Shown here piece by piece: positions 1-7,602 of a DNA stretch of 64,000 bases. The position numbers and the translations under genes were made by a program. Location: NCBI GenBank assembly GCA_002733495.1, contig NVVV01000006.1:40450-104449 (forward strand). The letters are read 5' to 3'. The notes below the pieces were generated by a model that saw only the letters and a program-made list of their open reading frames with translations, was not told the DNA's origin and ran no database searches. The stretch is from Robiginitomaculum sp. GTDB taxonomy: Bacteria > Pseudomonadota > Alphaproteobacteria > Caulobacterales > Maricaulaceae. Position 1 is the stretch's first letter. Every line of letters begins with the position of its first letter.

Positions 1-1358
1 TAATCACTGGGGTAGGGAAGAAGCGCGTAAAGCCAGCGATGGTTGACGCCAATAAAGATGCTCAAGAACGCGGCAATACCCATGGCTAACAGCATATTCC
101 ACGGGGCCTCCTTGACCCGGCGCTTGCTGTCGTGGGCGAAGAAAGAGAAATATGGAATTTTGATCCCGGCATGTTCCAGCACCCCGGCGCTGGCAAAGAC
201 CAGCATCAGCCAGACAATCCAGTGCCCTTCATCGGCAACGGCGGCCAGAATCAGGGCTTTGGTGACAAAGGCTGACATGAAGGGGAAGGCGGAAATAGAC
301 CCCGCCCCGATCAGACAGAAAAAGGCGGTGATCGGCATAGAGCGAAACAGGCCGCCCAGTTCGGACGCTTTTGTGGTGCCGGTGCGCAGCAAAACCGCGC
401 CCATGCTCATGAACAAAAGACCTTTGAACAAGACGTCGGCAAAGGCGTGCGCCGCCGCGCCATTAATGCCCATCGTCGTGCCAATGCCAATGCCCACAAC
501 CATAAAGCCAAGCTGGTTGTTGATGGAAAAGGACAGGACGCGTCGCAAATCATTTTCGATAACCGCAAAGAAGACCGGGAACAGGGCCATCACCACGCCA
601 ATGTAAATCAGGATTTCCGTACCGGCATAGCCGCGCGCCAGCGCGTAAATGGCCATTTTTGTGGTAAAGGCCGATAGCACCACCGCCCCGGTAATGGTGG
701 CCTTGGGGTAGGCATCTTGCAGCCAGCTATGCAGCAAGGGGAAGGCCGCCTTGATGCCAAAGCCAATCAGGATCAACCAGCCGGCAAGGCCGGCCTCCAG
801 GCCGATATGTTCAAACGCCCATGAGCCGGTCTGGGCATGCAACAGCACGGCACCAGCCAACAATAAGACGCCCGAACCCACATGCATGATCAGATAGCGT
901 AGACCTGCGCTACGGGCCGCCGCTGTGCCGGTGCGAAAAATAAGGAACACCGAGGTCAGCGCCGTCATTTCCCAGAAAATAAACAGCGTGATCAGGTCGC
1001 CAGCAAACACCGCTGCCATGGCCGCGCCGCCGTAAAGTACACTCATGGTGTCTTGCAGGCGGTCGCGCTCGTGCAGGGCATAAAGCGCGTTTAAAAAGGT
1101 GGCGATAATAAAAATAAGGCCCCAGATACGGCTTAGCCCATCAAAGCGAAACGTGGTGAGCGCAACGCCAAGACTATTAATACTGACAGGGTCAAAGCTG
1201 CCAAAGGCGCTCATTTTCAGCCAGAAAAAAAGCGCCACAACTGGGGCCAGCAACATGACCGCCTTGCGGGCGTGATGCCAAGGCAAAGCGGCAATGATCA
1301 GCCCGGCCAGCAAAATGGCCCAGGCGGGGTTTAAGGGCGCGGCGAGAAGTTCAGTCAT
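1..1358 (-). CDS. MnhD/MrpD-like antiporter subunit (third copy), C-terminus outside window
   Basis: Polytopic membrane protein of the proton-pumping NADH-quinone oxidoreductase M/N and MrpD family, open to the window edge after about 452 codons. It keeps the proton-pathway residues of the family: a glutamate at about 130 in an FWE motif (TM5), a lysine at about 203 in GFGIKAAFP (TM7) and a lysine at about 234 in FTTKMAIYAL (TM8). The ATG overlaps the stop of the upstream small gene (positions 1351-1358), so translation is probably coupled. It is the third D-type subunit of the operon and may stand in for part of the missing large MnhA. Family assignment is firm; which ion it serves is not visible. 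Confidence 0.9.
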   Translation of the reverse strand, partial: MTELLAAPLNPAWAILLAGLIIAALPWHHARKAVMLLAPVVALFFWLKMSAFGSFDPVSINSLGVALTTFRFDGLSRIWGLIFIIATFLNALYALHERDRLQDTMSVLYGGAAMAAVFAGDLITLFIFWEMTALTSVFLIFRTGTAAARSAGLRYLIMHVGSGVLLLAGAVLLHAQTGSWAFEHIGLEAGLAGWLILIGFGIKAAFPLLHSWLQDAYPKATITGAVVLSAFTTKMAIYALARGYAGTEILIYIGVVMALFPVFFAVIENDLRRVLSFSINNQLGFMVVGIGIGTTMGINGAAAHAFADVLFKGLLFMSMGAVLLRTGTTKASELGGLFRSMPITAFFCLIGAGSISAFPFMSAFVTKALILAAVADEGHWIVWLMLVFASAGVLEHAGIKIPYFSFFAHDSKRRVKEAPWNMLLAMGIAAFLSIFIGVNHRWLYALLPYPSD

Positions 1359-1695
1359 CCTCGGTGCTCTCCGGGTAATAGTCTTCAGAACGCCCGGTCA
1401 GGCGGCGCAAGGGCCAGCCCATCAGAACGACAAAGGCAAAAGAGGCAAAGCCAAAAAGGGCAAAAAATCCCTTGTATTCTTCAAAGTGAAAATGGCCGTG
1501 CCGCTTGATAAAAAAGTCAGCGGCAATGCTGATGATCATGGCGGCGCCCACGAAATAGATAAAGATGTGGCGAAACTTGTCGCTGACCAGCCATAAAAAC
1601 GGCTTGGCCAGCGGATGAATATCGTCCTCTTTGGCTGCTTTGGCCGACTTAGCCGGGGCTTTTTTCTTAGGCATAGGCGTTTTGGCGGTGCTCAT
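1351..1695 (-). CDS. Small membrane protein between two MnhD-like genes, unknown function
   Basis: A 114-residue protein with a Lys/Ala/Pro-rich N-terminal tail (residues 1-25), two predicted membrane segments (about 43-60 and 75-93) and an acidic C-terminus. Its start overlaps the stop of the upstream MnhD-like gene and its stop overlaps the start of the downstream one, so it is translated as part of the antiporter operon. I do not recognise a named family. By position it is probably an accessory subunit that stabilises the third D-type subunit. That role is inference from synteny only. Confidence 0.8.
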   Translation of the reverse strand: MSTAKTPMPKKKAPAKSAKAAKEDDIHPLAKPFLWLVSDKFRHIFIYFVGAAMIISIAADFFIKRHGHFHFEEYKGFFALFGFASFAFVVLMGWPLRRLTGRSEDYYPESTEDD

Positions 1696-3167
1696 GACAG
1701 CCCTCCGCTTTCAAAGACCGGGCGCAGAAAATCAAGAATTGGCCCAATGGCAAAAAACAGAACAATCGTGCCTGCCGCCGTGATCAGCGGCGGTATAACC
1801 GTCAAGACAGGTGCCTTTGGCGGTTTGGCTTTCTTGTCCAGTGGTTCAGCAAAAAACGCATTGATCGAGATCGGCAGCAAATAGGCCACGTTCAGCAATG
1901 AGGATATGATCAAGGCCCCGATAAAGACCCGGTTCGCCGGATCGGTGGACCCCATCATCAACATCAGCTTGGGCCAGGCCCCGGCCAATGGCGGCAAGCC
2001 AATAATCGACAAAGAGCCGACCAGAAAGGCCCCGAAAACCCAAGGCAGGGACTTGCCCAGCCCTTTCATGCCGCTGACCTCGGTAATGTGGCGGGCAGTA
2101 TAAATCGCCCCGGCACACATAAACAGCGTGATTTTGCCCCAGGCGTGCATGATGATGTGCACCGCCGCGCCAAGGGCGGCCATCGGCGTGGCGATCATGG
2201 CGCCCAGCGTGATATAGGATAATTGGCTGATGGTGGAATAAGCCAGACGTTCTTTTAAATTGTCCTTGGCCATGGCCATTAATGATGCCAGCACAATGGA
2301 AATCGCGGCAATCCAGGCCAGCCAGTGCGAGGCGGGCAATTCGCGCATTAAATCCAGACCGAAAACATAGACCGACATTTTCAGCATGGTGAATACACCG
2401 GCTTTGACCACCGCAACGGCGTGCAAAAAGGCGCTGACCGGGGTTGGGGCCACCATGGCATTGGGCAACCAGTTATGCACCGGCATAATAGCCGCTTTGC
2501 CAATGCCAAACACATAAAGGATCAACAAAATACTGCCCAGACCTGTGGTAATATTACCCGCCAGCAGGCCGCCCGGGGTAAAATCGGTCGAGCCGGCCAG
2601 AACGTGGGTGATGATCACCGCCGGCAGGAACAGACCCACCGAAGTGCCCATCAAAATAGTCAGATAAATGCGGGCACCGCGCCGCGCCTTCTCGTCCCCG
2701 TTATGGGCAACCAGAGGGTAGGTCGAAAGGGTCAGGGCCTCGTAAAAAATAAACAATGTTATCATATTGCCAGAGGCGGCAACGCCCATGGCGGCGGCAA
2801 TGGCAATGGTAAAGCTGAAATAAAAGCGCGTTTGGTCCTTGGCCTTATTGCCGCGCATATAGCCAATGGAATAAAGCGAATTGATCAGCCACAAGGCACT
2901 GGCCAGGGCTGCAAAAACGGCCCCCAGCGGCTCTAGTGTCAAATTCAGCGTCATGCCGCCCGCCATGCCCATCAGATCAATCGAGGGGCGTGCGCCGCCA
3001 TCCACCGCCATCACTAGCGCCGTCACATTAGCCAGTAATAAAACGCCGCTCAGCAGGGTGGCGGTTTCGCGTAAATTCGGCCAGCGCGAAAAGGCCAGAA
3101 CGCCAATGCCCCCGCCAAGCGGGATCGCCAGAAGCAGGATCAGGCCCAGTTCAGGGGTCCAGCTCAT
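1692..3167 (-). CDS. MnhD/MrpD-like antiporter subunit (second copy)
   Basis: A 491-residue polytopic membrane protein of the MrpD / Nuo M-N family. The conserved TM5 glutamate (about 143, FYEALTLSTYP), TM7 lysine (about 224, FGIGKAAIMP) and TM8 lysine (about 255, AVAVVKAGVF) are all present, as is the PTPVSAFLHA loop typical of proton-translocating subunits. Of the three D-type proteins here it looks closest to canonical MrpD/NuoM. It overlaps both neighbours by 4 bases (ATGA junctions). It presumably moves H+ against Na+ or K+ within the Mrp complex in the inner membrane. Confidence 0.93.
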   Translation of the reverse strand: MSWTPELGLILLLAIPLGGGIGVLAFSRWPNLRETATLLSGVLLLANVTALVMAVDGGARPSIDLMGMAGGMTLNLTLEPLGAVFAALASALWLINSLYSIGYMRGNKAKDQTRFYFSFTIAIAAAMGVAASGNMITLFIFYEALTLSTYPLVAHNGDEKARRGARIYLTILMGTSVGLFLPAVIITHVLAGSTDFTPGGLLAGNITTGLGSILLILYVFGIGKAAIMPVHNWLPNAMVAPTPVSAFLHAVAVVKAGVFTMLKMSVYVFGLDLMRELPASHWLAWIAAISIVLASLMAMAKDNLKERLAYSTISQLSYITLGAMIATPMAALGAAVHIIMHAWGKITLFMCAGAIYTARHITEVSGMKGLGKSLPWVFGAFLVGSLSIIGLPPLAGAWPKLMLMMGSTDPANRVFIGALIISSLLNVAYLLPISINAFFAEPLDKKAKPPKAPVLTVIPPLITAAGTIVLFFAIGPILDFLRPVFESGGLS

Positions 3168-4711
3168 GGTGCGCCTCCACCAAGCAGCATCTGGGCAGCC
3201 GTATCAGCCAGACCTTTGGGCAGGCTGGTATCAAAGAAGAACCAGACATTCCCAAGCGCGACAATCAGCAAGGGGATCAGCGCCAGCAAAGGTGCCTCGG
3301 CCATGCCTGTCTTTTTGAGACGTCTGCCCTTGGGCGGCGGGCGCAAATACATCATTTCCATCATACGGCCAACATAGAAAATCGCCAGTACCGAGGAGAT
3401 AAGAAGCGCCACAATGGCCCACCACCAGCCACGTTCCAGCGCAGCCATGATCAGAAAATACTTGCCCCAGAACCCGGCAAACAGCGGCATGCCAATCAGG
3501 CTAAGCCCCGAGACGGTAAAGGCGGCGGCAGTTATCGGCATGGTTTTGCCCAGCCCGGCCATATCCTGAACTTTGCGGACCCCATAAGTCAGCGCAAAAA
3601 TACCAACAGCCATAAACAATGCGCCCTTCATCAGGGCATGGTTGAACATGTGCAACAGCCCGGCAGAGAGGCCAGCGGCGGTGCCAATGGATAGCCCCAG
3701 TAACATATAGCCAAGCTGGGCTACCGAAGAATAGGCCAGCAGTTTTCGGATGTCGGTCTGGTAAAGTGCCTGGACCGAACAGATAATCATGGCGGCAATG
3801 GCCATGGGGGCCAGTACCAGTTCCAGCAGTGCCCCATCAAAAGGCTCGCCAGCGGAAAACACGCCAAAGATAAAACGCACCATGGCATAAAATGCCACCT
3901 TGGTGGCGGTCGAGGCAAGGAATGTCCCTACCACAGTGGGCGAATAGGCATAGGCCCCAGGCAACCAGGTGTGCAGCGGGAACATCGCCGTTTTCAGGCC
4001 TAGGCCAATAATGATAAAGGCAAACGCGGCACGGACCACGCGATCATCACCCCGGCCATGCAATTGCGTGGCTATATCGGCCATGTTCAATGTTCCGGTG
4101 GCCATATAAACAAGGCCAATGCCGATCACAAAGAAGGTGGCCCCGATGGTGCCTAAGATAAGATAGTTAAAGCTGGCGGTCAGGGCGCGGCGGTCCTTGC
4201 CGCCGCCCATAGCCACCAGAATATAGGTCGAGATGGACGAAATTTCCAAAAACACAAAGACATTAAAGGCATCGCCGGTGATCGCCACACCCATCAGCCC
4301 GGCCAGGCACAGCATATAGGCTGCAAAAAACGGGGCCTGATCCTTGGGCGCGATTTCTTTTTGAACGCTGGGCAGGCCATAGATCAGGGATAACGCCCCC
4401 ATGCCCGCCACAATCAGCAGAACCAGCATGTTCAGCGCGTCAACATTATAGGCAATGCCCAAAGGCGGCGCCCAATTGCCAAAGGCGTACATGATGCTGC
4501 CATGGGCCTGTACTTGCGCCAAGAGGACCAAAGCCAGGGCAAAGGTGATAATGCTAATGCCAACCGACCAGCCCCAGGCCAGACGCCCCCGCGATAGCAC
4601 AAGGGCTATCGGGCCGCTAAGCAAAGGCGTGACAACCAAAAGGGCGGCGGCGTGTGCCAGCACCCAGGCCGGCAGCACCGCCAGAAAATCAGAAGCGAAT
4701 GCGAGGCTCAT
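3164..4711 (-). CDS. mnhD: Na+/H+ antiporter subunit D (MnhD/MrpD)
   Basis: A 515-residue inner-membrane protein of the MrpD family. The proton-channel residues are a glutamate at about 156 (VFLEISSISTY), a lysine at about 240 (GLGLKTAMFPLHTWLP) and a lysine at about 271 (TATKVAFY). It directly follows mnhC with a 4-base overlap and precedes the second D-like gene with another, as in Mrp operons where C and D are adjacent. The symbol is given by position next to mnhC; two paralogues follow, so orthology to a particular D subunit is less certain than family membership. Confidence 0.92.
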   Translation of the reverse strand: MSLAFASDFLAVLPAWVLAHAAALLVVTPLLSGPIALVLSRGRLAWGWSVGISIITFALALVLLAQVQAHGSIMYAFGNWAPPLGIAYNVDALNMLVLLIVAGMGALSLIYGLPSVQKEIAPKDQAPFFAAYMLCLAGLMGVAITGDAFNVFVFLEISSISTYILVAMGGGKDRRALTASFNYLILGTIGATFFVIGIGLVYMATGTLNMADIATQLHGRGDDRVVRAAFAFIIIGLGLKTAMFPLHTWLPGAYAYSPTVVGTFLASTATKVAFYAMVRFIFGVFSAGEPFDGALLELVLAPMAIAAMIICSVQALYQTDIRKLLAYSSVAQLGYMLLGLSIGTAAGLSAGLLHMFNHALMKGALFMAVGIFALTYGVRKVQDMAGLGKTMPITAAAFTVSGLSLIGMPLFAGFWGKYFLIMAALERGWWWAIVALLISSVLAIFYVGRMMEMMYLRPPPKGRRLKKTGMAEAPLLALIPLLIVALGNVWFFFDTSLPKGLADTAAQMLLGGGAP

Positions 4712-5268
4712 GTACTGGCACCTTTTGCCTGTTGGTAATGGGCTTCTTGCAACTCATCCTCTTCGATGGTGCCATAAGCTTCGCGGATGCGCACAACCAG
4801 CGCCAGACCAACCGCCAGGGTGGCGACGCCGACCACAATGGCGGTCAGGATCAGCACATGGGGCAGGGGGTTGGAATACAAAACGCCATTAACCAGCACA
4901 TCATCCATATTCTGCGCGATGGAAACACTGGCCTGCGCCACGATTTCGGTGTGTGGGGCGGCATTTGCCATGGCGGCGCTGGCCTGTTCTACGGCCTGAC
5001 TTGCGCCATGCTCAACGGCGGCGGCACTGGCCTCCGGGGGCGCACTTTCGTGTGCGCTTTCCAGTATAGGCGGCTGTCCGCCGGCAACCTTGCCCATGGT
5101 GATATAAAGCTGAAACACGGCAGTTTGAAACACGCCCAGCCCAACCAGTTTTTTGACCATATTGCCGGTAGCGATGACGATATAAAGCCCCGTCATCATC
5201 AGGATGATCACGACGATATAATTAAAATGTCCGGCCAGATATTGCCAAAATGAGATGCCGCTTTCCAT
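4708..5268 (-). CDS. mnhC: Na+/H+ antiporter subunit C (MnhC/MrpC, NuoK-like) with central insertion
   Basis: The N-terminus (FWQYLAGHFNYIVVIILMMTGLYIV) and the C-terminal block (PLPHVLILTAIVVGVATLAVGLALV) are the NuoK-like helices of MrpC. Between helix 2 and helix 3, roughly residues 58-128, lies an Ala/Glu/His-rich hydrophilic stretch that makes the protein about 186 residues against a usual length near 110-120. I chose the internal ATG at 5268, which lies just after the mnhB stop and has AAGGA eight bases upstream; an upstream ATG at 5316 would add 16 residues inside mnhB. The insertion probably faces one side of the membrane; its role is unknown. Confidence 0.9.
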   Translation of the reverse strand: MESGISFWQYLAGHFNYIVVIILMMTGLYIVIATGNMVKKLVGLGVFQTAVFQLYITMGKVAGGQPPILESAHESAPPEASAAAVEHGASQAVEQASAAMANAAPHTEIVAQASVSIAQNMDDVLVNGVLYSNPLPHVLILTAIVVGVATLAVGLALVVRIREAYGTIEEDELQEAHYQQAKGAST

Positions 5269-5269
5269 C

Positions 5270-6328
5270 TTACCAGTCCTTGTCGCTAATATCGGGCTGG
5301 CGTGATGTGAAGCCATAAAAAATGATCAGCATGACCGAAGCCACGGTCACCAGAACACCAATTTCAACAAACATAATGCCCAATTCCTGACCGTGGGTGG
5401 GATGGGCAGGGTTTAAGGTGTTATAGTCCAAAAACTGGCCGCCCAGCATCAAATTCATAACCCCGACACCACCATAAATCAGCACGCCAAGGGCTGCGCC
5501 CAGACGCACCAGCGAAGGTGGTACCGCTTCTTTGGCCGCTTCAATGCCGAAAATCAGCGCATAGAGAATTATGGCCGAGGCAATGATCAGCCCCGCCTGA
5601 AAACCGCCGCCGGGACCAAAATCGCCATGAAATTGCACATAGGCGCCGTAAACAATAATGATTGGGATCATCAGTTTGGAGACCACGCGCAAGACAACAT
5701 GGTGGGCGCTGGCGTCCTGTTCGGCCTTGCTGGTTTTGCTCTTGGCCGGAGCCGCTTTTTTCCTGATCACAGCGGGGCCACCAAGACCCAGGATCAAAAT
5801 AACCCCAAGTCCTGCGGTCAAAATCACCGTGGTTTCGCCAAACGTGTCATAGCCCCGATAGCTGGCCAGAACCGAACTGACCGCATTGGACACGCCGGTG
5901 TCCGGCACGGTGCGTTTTAAATACTCCAGCCCCACATAGGCATTGGGTGCCGACAAGGGATCGCCAAAGGAAGGCATGTCCACCGTGGCATATATAAGCG
6001 CCGCGCCCGTGGCGCAGACCACAATCAGGGCGACCCAGTGCCGGGCTGGCTTGGTGGGGGCGGCGCGGCGCGCCGTCAGCAACATTGCACCCAGCATCAG
6101 AACGGTGGAAATCCCTGCGCCCACAGCGGCCTCGGTAAAGGCCACATCCACGGCATCAAGCGAGACAAACCAGGCCGCTGAGACCAGCGAATACACGCCA
6201 GACAGCATTACCACGGCAAACAGGTCTTTCAGGCGCACAATGGCAATGCCGACCACGACCAGCATCATCATGAAAATCAGGTCGATAACCGTAAAGGCAT
6301 CAACAGGGGTCAGAAATTCGCCGGTCAT
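5270..6328 (-). CDS. mnhB: MbhD (DUF4040)-MnhB fusion subunit of the Mrp antiporter
   Basis: A 352-residue membrane protein with two modules. Residues about 1-90 match the MbhD/DUF4040 segment (a block around AAVGAGISTVLMLGAM) that elsewhere forms the C-terminal part of MrpA. Residues about 200-345 are the MnhB domain (YGAYVQFHGDFGPGGGFQAG). A cytoplasmic linker rich in Lys/Ala (near residues 185-205) precedes MnhB. It overlaps mnhG upstream by 4 bases. The arrangement means the operon has the small A-derived piece but no separate large MrpA in this window. Confidence 0.92.
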   Translation of the reverse strand: MTGEFLTPVDAFTVIDLIFMMMLVVVGIAIVRLKDLFAVVMLSGVYSLVSAAWFVSLDAVDVAFTEAAVGAGISTVLMLGAMLLTARRAAPTKPARHWVALIVVCATGAALIYATVDMPSFGDPLSAPNAYVGLEYLKRTVPDTGVSNAVSSVLASYRGYDTFGETTVILTAGLGVILILGLGGPAVIRKKAAPAKSKTSKAEQDASAHHVVLRVVSKLMIPIIIVYGAYVQFHGDFGPGGGFQAGLIIASAIILYALIFGIEAAKEAVPPSLVRLGAALGVLIYGGVGVMNLMLGGQFLDYNTLNPAHPTHGQELGIMFVEIGVLVTVASVMLIIFYGFTSRQPDISDKDW

Positions 6329-6693
6329 GCCTTGTCACCATTTTGCTCTTGGGAAGTCTCGCTCTTGATCGTCCCAAGGCGGGGTTTTAAGCCCGCAATA
6401 TGGGCAGCATTGGCTACCGCGTGGGTGGCCGCCGGGCTGGTCAGTAATAAAAACAGACCCACCAGCGCCAGTTTGGCGCTCAGCAATGTAAAGCCAGAAA
6501 GAATGATCAGCCCCAAGAGCACGAGCAAGGTGCCGAGTGTATCGGTTACACCGGCGGCATGCAGCCGCGTATAAAAATCAGGCAGGCGCAAAACGCCGCT
6601 AGCCCCGATAAAGACGATCACCCCACCGCACAGCAGAATAATCCCGGCCAGATAGGACCTGATGACTTCCCAATATTGCAACAGATCGCTCAT
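6325..6693 (-). CDS. mnhG: Na+/H+ antiporter subunit G (MnhG/MrpG)
   Basis: A 122-residue protein with three hydrophobic segments and the MrpG signature region VLRLPDFYTRLHAAGVTDTLG (residues 33-53). The stop overlaps the mnhB start and the start overlaps the mnhF stop, each by 4 bases. MrpG is a small structural subunit of the hetero-oligomeric antiporter. The C-terminal 20 residues are hydrophilic and probably cytoplasmic. Confidence 0.93.
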   Translation of the reverse strand: MSDLLQYWEVIRSYLAGIILLCGGVIVFIGASGVLRLPDFYTRLHAAGVTDTLGTLLVLLGLIILSGFTLLSAKLALVGLFLLLTSPAATHAVANAAHIAGLKPRLGTIKSETSQEQNGDKA

Positions 6694-6983
6694 ACGCGGT
6701 CTCCGCGTCGGCGGGTCTGCGACAGCGCCACATCCAGCGTGCGATAGCGAAAGAATTTCAAAATGGCGATAGTCGCAATAAAGTTCATCAGCGCATACAA
6801 AAGCGCAATATCAACCGCATCAGAACGCCCGATCATGAAGGCAAAGACACACAAAAACAAAACGGTTTTGGTGCCAAAGGAATTGACCGCCAACACCCGG
6901 TCATAAAGCTCTGGGCCGCGCAACAGGCGCACCAGCATCAGCGACATGCTGGCCATCAGCAAAAGTGCGGTCGCAAAAATCAT
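6690..6983 (-). CDS. mnhF: Na+/H+ antiporter subunit F (MnhF/MrpF)
   Basis: A 97-residue, three-helix protein with the MrpF core LLRGPELYDRVLAVNSFGTK and ALLYALMNFIATIAILKFFRY. The start is placed at 6983, where ATGA overlaps the mnhE stop; a longer frame to 7019 would add an Arg-rich stretch read from inside mnhE and is less likely. It is a small membrane subunit of the Mrp complex, translated in the order E-F-G. Confidence 0.92.
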   Translation of the reverse strand: MIFATALLLMASMSLMLVRLLRGPELYDRVLAVNSFGTKTVLFLCVFAFMIGRSDAVDIALLYALMNFIATIAILKFFRYRTLDVALSQTRRRGDRV

Positions 6984-7471
6984 GACCCGTCCTCTTTTTC
7001 GCCGCTGGCGCGCGCGCAACGCCGGGCCATCTCTTCAAAACCTTCCTTGCCGGTCATCTCTTTCAACACAGCATGTACAATCACCTCATCCCCATCCATA
7101 TCGACGCTGACCGTGCCCGGGGTTAAGGTGATGGAATTGGCAAAAAGCGTGCGGCCAAGATCAGTTTTTGGCATGGATTTTACCCGCACCATACGTGGGG
7201 TCAGCACCATGTCAGGGCGCAAGATCGTCCGAATAACAATGATATTGGCCTTGACGATTTCCCAGATCAACCAGGGCCAATAGATCAAAAAGCGCACAAG
7301 TTTGTGATAGGGCGCGGTTTCACCATCCAGTATGTGCAGACGCCAGGCCAGCGCGCTGGCAAAGATGGCCGATCCAGCACCAAGGCTCAGCAAAAGGGTG
7401 CTGTCATAATGGCCTGACAAGACCAGCCACAAAACAGCCATCGCTGTCGTTAAGGATAGTGCGTACCCCAT
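6980..7471 (-). CDS. mnhE: Na+/H+ antiporter subunit E (MnhE/MrpE), first gene of the operon
   Basis: A 163-residue protein with two or three N-terminal membrane segments followed by a soluble domain containing RTLFANSITLTPGTVSVDMD, the hallmark of MrpE. The start has a strong GGGGAG ribosome site four bases upstream. It begins the run of overlapping minus-strand genes that continues past the window edge, so the operon promoter should lie in 7472-7602. I see no obvious promoter motif there. Confidence 0.93.
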   Translation of the reverse strand: MGYALSLTTAMAVLWLVLSGHYDSTLLLSLGAGSAIFASALAWRLHILDGETAPYHKLVRFLIYWPWLIWEIVKANIIVIRTILRPDMVLTPRMVRVKSMPKTDLGRTLFANSITLTPGTVSVDMDGDEVIVHAVLKEMTGKEGFEEMARRCARASGEKEDGS

Positions 7472-7602
7472 TTTCTCCCCACTTCTCGACTCGTATGAGA
7501 CGAAGTTCTTTTGTCTTTTCTAGCTATCTCTGCAAGGCTTGGCGAGTCTTTGCGCGTCGATTTTCGCGATAGAATGCCGCGTGTTACAGTTGGGACCTGA
7601 CC

